Origin: an uncultured Acinetobacter sp.
Lineage (GTDB): Bacteria > Pseudomonadota > Gammaproteobacteria > Pseudomonadales > Moraxellaceae
Assembly (NCBI GenBank): GCA_947627655.1
Contig: CANQWW010000004.1
Span: 1 to 46,485 of the forward strand
Length of the DNA: 46,485 nt
Reading direction: 5' to 3'
Below the pieces are notes generated by a model that was not told the origin of the DNA, did not search any database, and was given only the letters and a program-made list of their open reading frames with translations. Within the stretch, counting starts at the first letter, position 1; every line of letters starts with the position of its first letter. Below, piece by piece: positions 45,026 through 46,485 of the stretch. The position numbers and the translations under genes were made by a program.

Positions 45026-45102
45026 TGGCACGCCATACAGGATTCAAACCTATATTAGTCACACTAGAATTATGATGTCTTATCCAATTAGATGAATGGC
45101 GC
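45026..45102 (-). tRNA. Divergent tRNA-Arg (UCU)-like gene, 77 nt
   Basis: The minus strand starts GCGCCAT and ends ATGGCGT-G-CCA, giving a 7-bp acceptor stem (one G-U) with encoded CCA. The anticodon arm is TCATA-ATTCTAG-TGTGA (5 bp), anticodon TCT (Arg). The T-arm is ATAGG-TTTGAAT-CCTGT. The D-arm ATCT/AGAC has one mismatch; A14, G18 and G19 are kept and A15-U48 would pair. The layout aligns base for base with ordinary tRNA-Arg(TCT). Odd points are U56 in the T-loop (normally C), C9 and the weak D-stem. It may be a working divergent tRNA or one in early decay. Confidence 0.7.
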
Positions 45103-45159
45103 TTTATTTCAGGCAAAAAAAACCTTGTTAGAACCCATTTAAAGTGTCTATATCCTCAT

Positions 45160-46465
45160 CAATAAAAATGTCCGCTTTTAGAATATGCGCTTTTGCAATT
45201 TCCTTAGCGGACGGTTTGATATGTTGGTGTCTATGTCAGATAAAGAACTTAAACAATTGCCGGTCTTGCAAGAAATCTGTGATCAACGCATAACTCAATC
45301 CCAGGCCGCTCAGCTACTCCATCTTTCAGAACGTCAGATCAGACGCTTACTACAAAAATACAAAGCTCAAGGCCCAGCTGCATTAGCTCATGCTGCACGT
45401 GGCCAAACCAGCAATTCTAAAATTCCAGAAGAAATCAGACTCAAGTGCCTCAATCTTGTCGCCGAGCAATTCCATGGTTTCGGACTGACTTTAGCGCATG
45501 AAAAGCTCACCACTATTCATAAATTCGATATTTCAGTGGAAACACTGCGTTCCTGAATGATTGCAGCCGACCTATGGATTCCTCTTTCCAAACGCCTGAA
45601 ACGCCCGTATCAACCTCGATATAACCGGGATTGTTACGGTGAACTGATCCAAATTGATGGCTCTCACCATGACTGGTTCGAAGGACGTGCAGCTAAATGT
45701 TGTCTGTTGGTGTTTATTGATGATGCCACAGGAAAATTGCAGCACTTACGCTTCTGTGAATCAGAATCAACCTTTGATTATATGATTTCAACACGTCTGT
45801 ATGTTGAACAGCATGGTAAGTCCTTAGCATTCTACAGCGATAAACATTCAGTATTCAGGGTCAATCAAAGCAGCAAGAAAGACACCAAGATTACCCAGTT
45901 TGGACGTGTACTCAGCACCCTGAATATCGATATCATCTTCGCCAATTCACCACAGGCCAAAGGCCGTGTAGAATGCGCGAACAGGACTCTTCAGGACCGT
46001 CTAATAAAGGAAATGCGCCTTGAAGGTATAAGTTCGATTGCAGATGCAAATAAATGGTTGCCCTGCTTTATTGAGCAATTTAATCGTAAATTTGCCAAGA
46101 TGGCCTTGAATCCGAAGGATCTACACCGGACTGTCACTGAAACCGCTGATGAGTTAGATGATATTTTTACCTGGCGTGAACCCCGCAGAGTCACGAATAG
46201 TCTGACCATTACTTATGATAAATGTGTCTATCTGCTAGAGAATACAGAAGAAAATCAGAGGCTCATGGGTAAATATATTGAGTTTCTAGAATACCCGGAT
46301 GGTACGGTTGCAATTGAATATCAGGGTCAAAAAATCACTTACAGTATCTTCGATAAATTAAGTCAGCTGAACCAGCGAGAGATCGTTGAGAATAAGCGTT
46401 TAGGGGCTGGTAATCCCCCCTAAAAATAAAAGGATCTAAAAGTAGAATTTTCTCTTAAGATACAA
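45160..46465 (+). mobile_element. ISNCY (IS1202-group)-like insertion element
   Basis: The transposase (next entry) identifies the group. The left end shows TCCGCTTTTAGAATATGCGC and a GTCCGCT/AGCGGAC dyad (45170-45212). The right end holds TCTAAAAGTAGAATTTTCTC (46434 onward), so CTTTTAGA occurs near both ends in inverted orientation. I cannot fix the exact ends; the right one may lie at or past the window edge. Confidence 0.6.
45221..46423 (+). pseudogene. IS1202-type transposase split by an in-frame TGA
   Basis: Two in-frame ORFs, separated only by TGA at 45554-45556, together encode about 400 aa. The first half has helix-turn-helix DNA-binding sequence (ITQSQAAQLLHLSERQIRRLL). The second has an rve-type DDE core: IQIDGSHHDWFEG (first Asp), FYSDKHSVFR (second Asp) and GRVECANRTLQDRL (Glu). 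At the break the sequence reads ETLRS-stop-MIAADLW, where IS1202 relatives as I recall them have ETLR-x-W-MI. A single TGG to TGA change would explain it. Without readthrough the catalytic half lacks its DNA-binding domain. Confidence 0.8.
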
Positions 46466-46467
46466 GC

Positions 46468-46485
46468 AGGAGATTCTGCATGAAA
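46468..46485 (+). promoter_or_regulatory. Ribosome-binding site and start of a gene leaving the window
   Basis: AGGAG at 46468-46472 stands 7 nt before ATG at 46480, followed by AAA. This looks like the beginning of a plus-strand gene (MK...) cut by the window edge. If real, it bounds the insertion element on the right. Confidence 0.35.

Noticed and set aside
26818-45112. Genomic island bounded by the two tRNA-Arg-related loci
   Set aside because: The interval holds mostly core genes (fumC, tus, aroQ-acc) and no integrase, so it is not an integrated element.
44788-46456. Shared 12-mer GAATTTTCTCTT at 44788 and 46445 as an IS end duplication
   Set aside because: Repeated 12-mers are expected many times by chance in 46 kb and the flanks do not match.
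1-46485. CRISPR arrays, rRNA operons, canonical riboswitches
   Set aside because: I scanned for regularly spaced repeats and familiar conserved cores and saw none.

Overview
The window looks like chromosomal DNA of an Acinetobacter species. The DNA is AT-rich. It carries the Acinetobacter arrangement of the type VI secretion (T6SS) locus, with AsaA/TslA-like and TagX proteins and no tssJ or vgrG. It also has typical core genes of the genus (fumC, tusDCB-tusE, aroQ-accB-accC) and many short lineage-specific secreted proteins. These calls rest on recognising protein families by eye; no search was run.

Left edge (1-193): a 28-bp site with the structure of a chromosomal dif sequence, which puts the window at the replication terminus. 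Next comes a complete T6SS cluster in two divergent operons. The minus-strand operon runs asaA-tssB-tssC-hcp-tssE-tssF-tssG-(476-aa membrane protein)-tssM-tagF-tagN (13.9 kb down to 0.2 kb). The plus-strand operon runs tssH(clpV)-tssA-tssK-tssL-(209-aa membrane protein)-tagX (14.2-21.8 kb). Together they encode the sheath (TssB/C), tube (Hcp), baseplate (TssE/F/G/K), TssA, the membrane complex (TssL/M with AsaA), the recycling ATPase, the post-translational regulator TagF, and two cell-wall factors (TagN and the TagX endopeptidase). The spike genes vgrG and PAAR, and all effectors, must lie elsewhere. A perfect palindrome directly after hcp probably sets hcp dosage relative to the rest of the operon.

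21.8-26.9 kb is an accessory-looking stretch on the minus strand. It has an alpha/beta hydrolase, a coupled pair of a small cytosolic protein and a small secreted protein, a nitroreductase, two hypothetical proteins, gene remnants, and a dispersed short repeat (core CTTAGGCTATTT, four copies). A decayed tRNA-like segment precedes the core block.

26.9-38.9 kb is mostly core metabolism. It holds fumC (with a perfect 7-1-7 Fur box), a GalE-like epimerase lacking its catalytic lysine, the tusD-tusC-tusB-tusE tRNA-thiolation genes, a Fur-box-preceded TonB receptor, an IS5-type remnant, a coupled pair of tiny and small membrane proteins, a YbaK-type deacylase, and aroQ-accB-accC.

38.9-46.5 kb carries a secreted hypothetical protein, a MASE1-GGDEF diguanylate cyclase, a NylA-like amidase, an MFS transporter, and an AT-rich gene-poor region with a divergent tRNA-Arg(UCU)-like gene. 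It ends in an ISNCY/IS1202-type transposase gene split by an in-frame TGA. I found no CRISPR array and no rRNA. I saw no wholly new multi-gene system; the most novel material is the set of unassigned T6SS-embedded genes, the divergent tRNA, the short repeat family and the small coupled ORFs.
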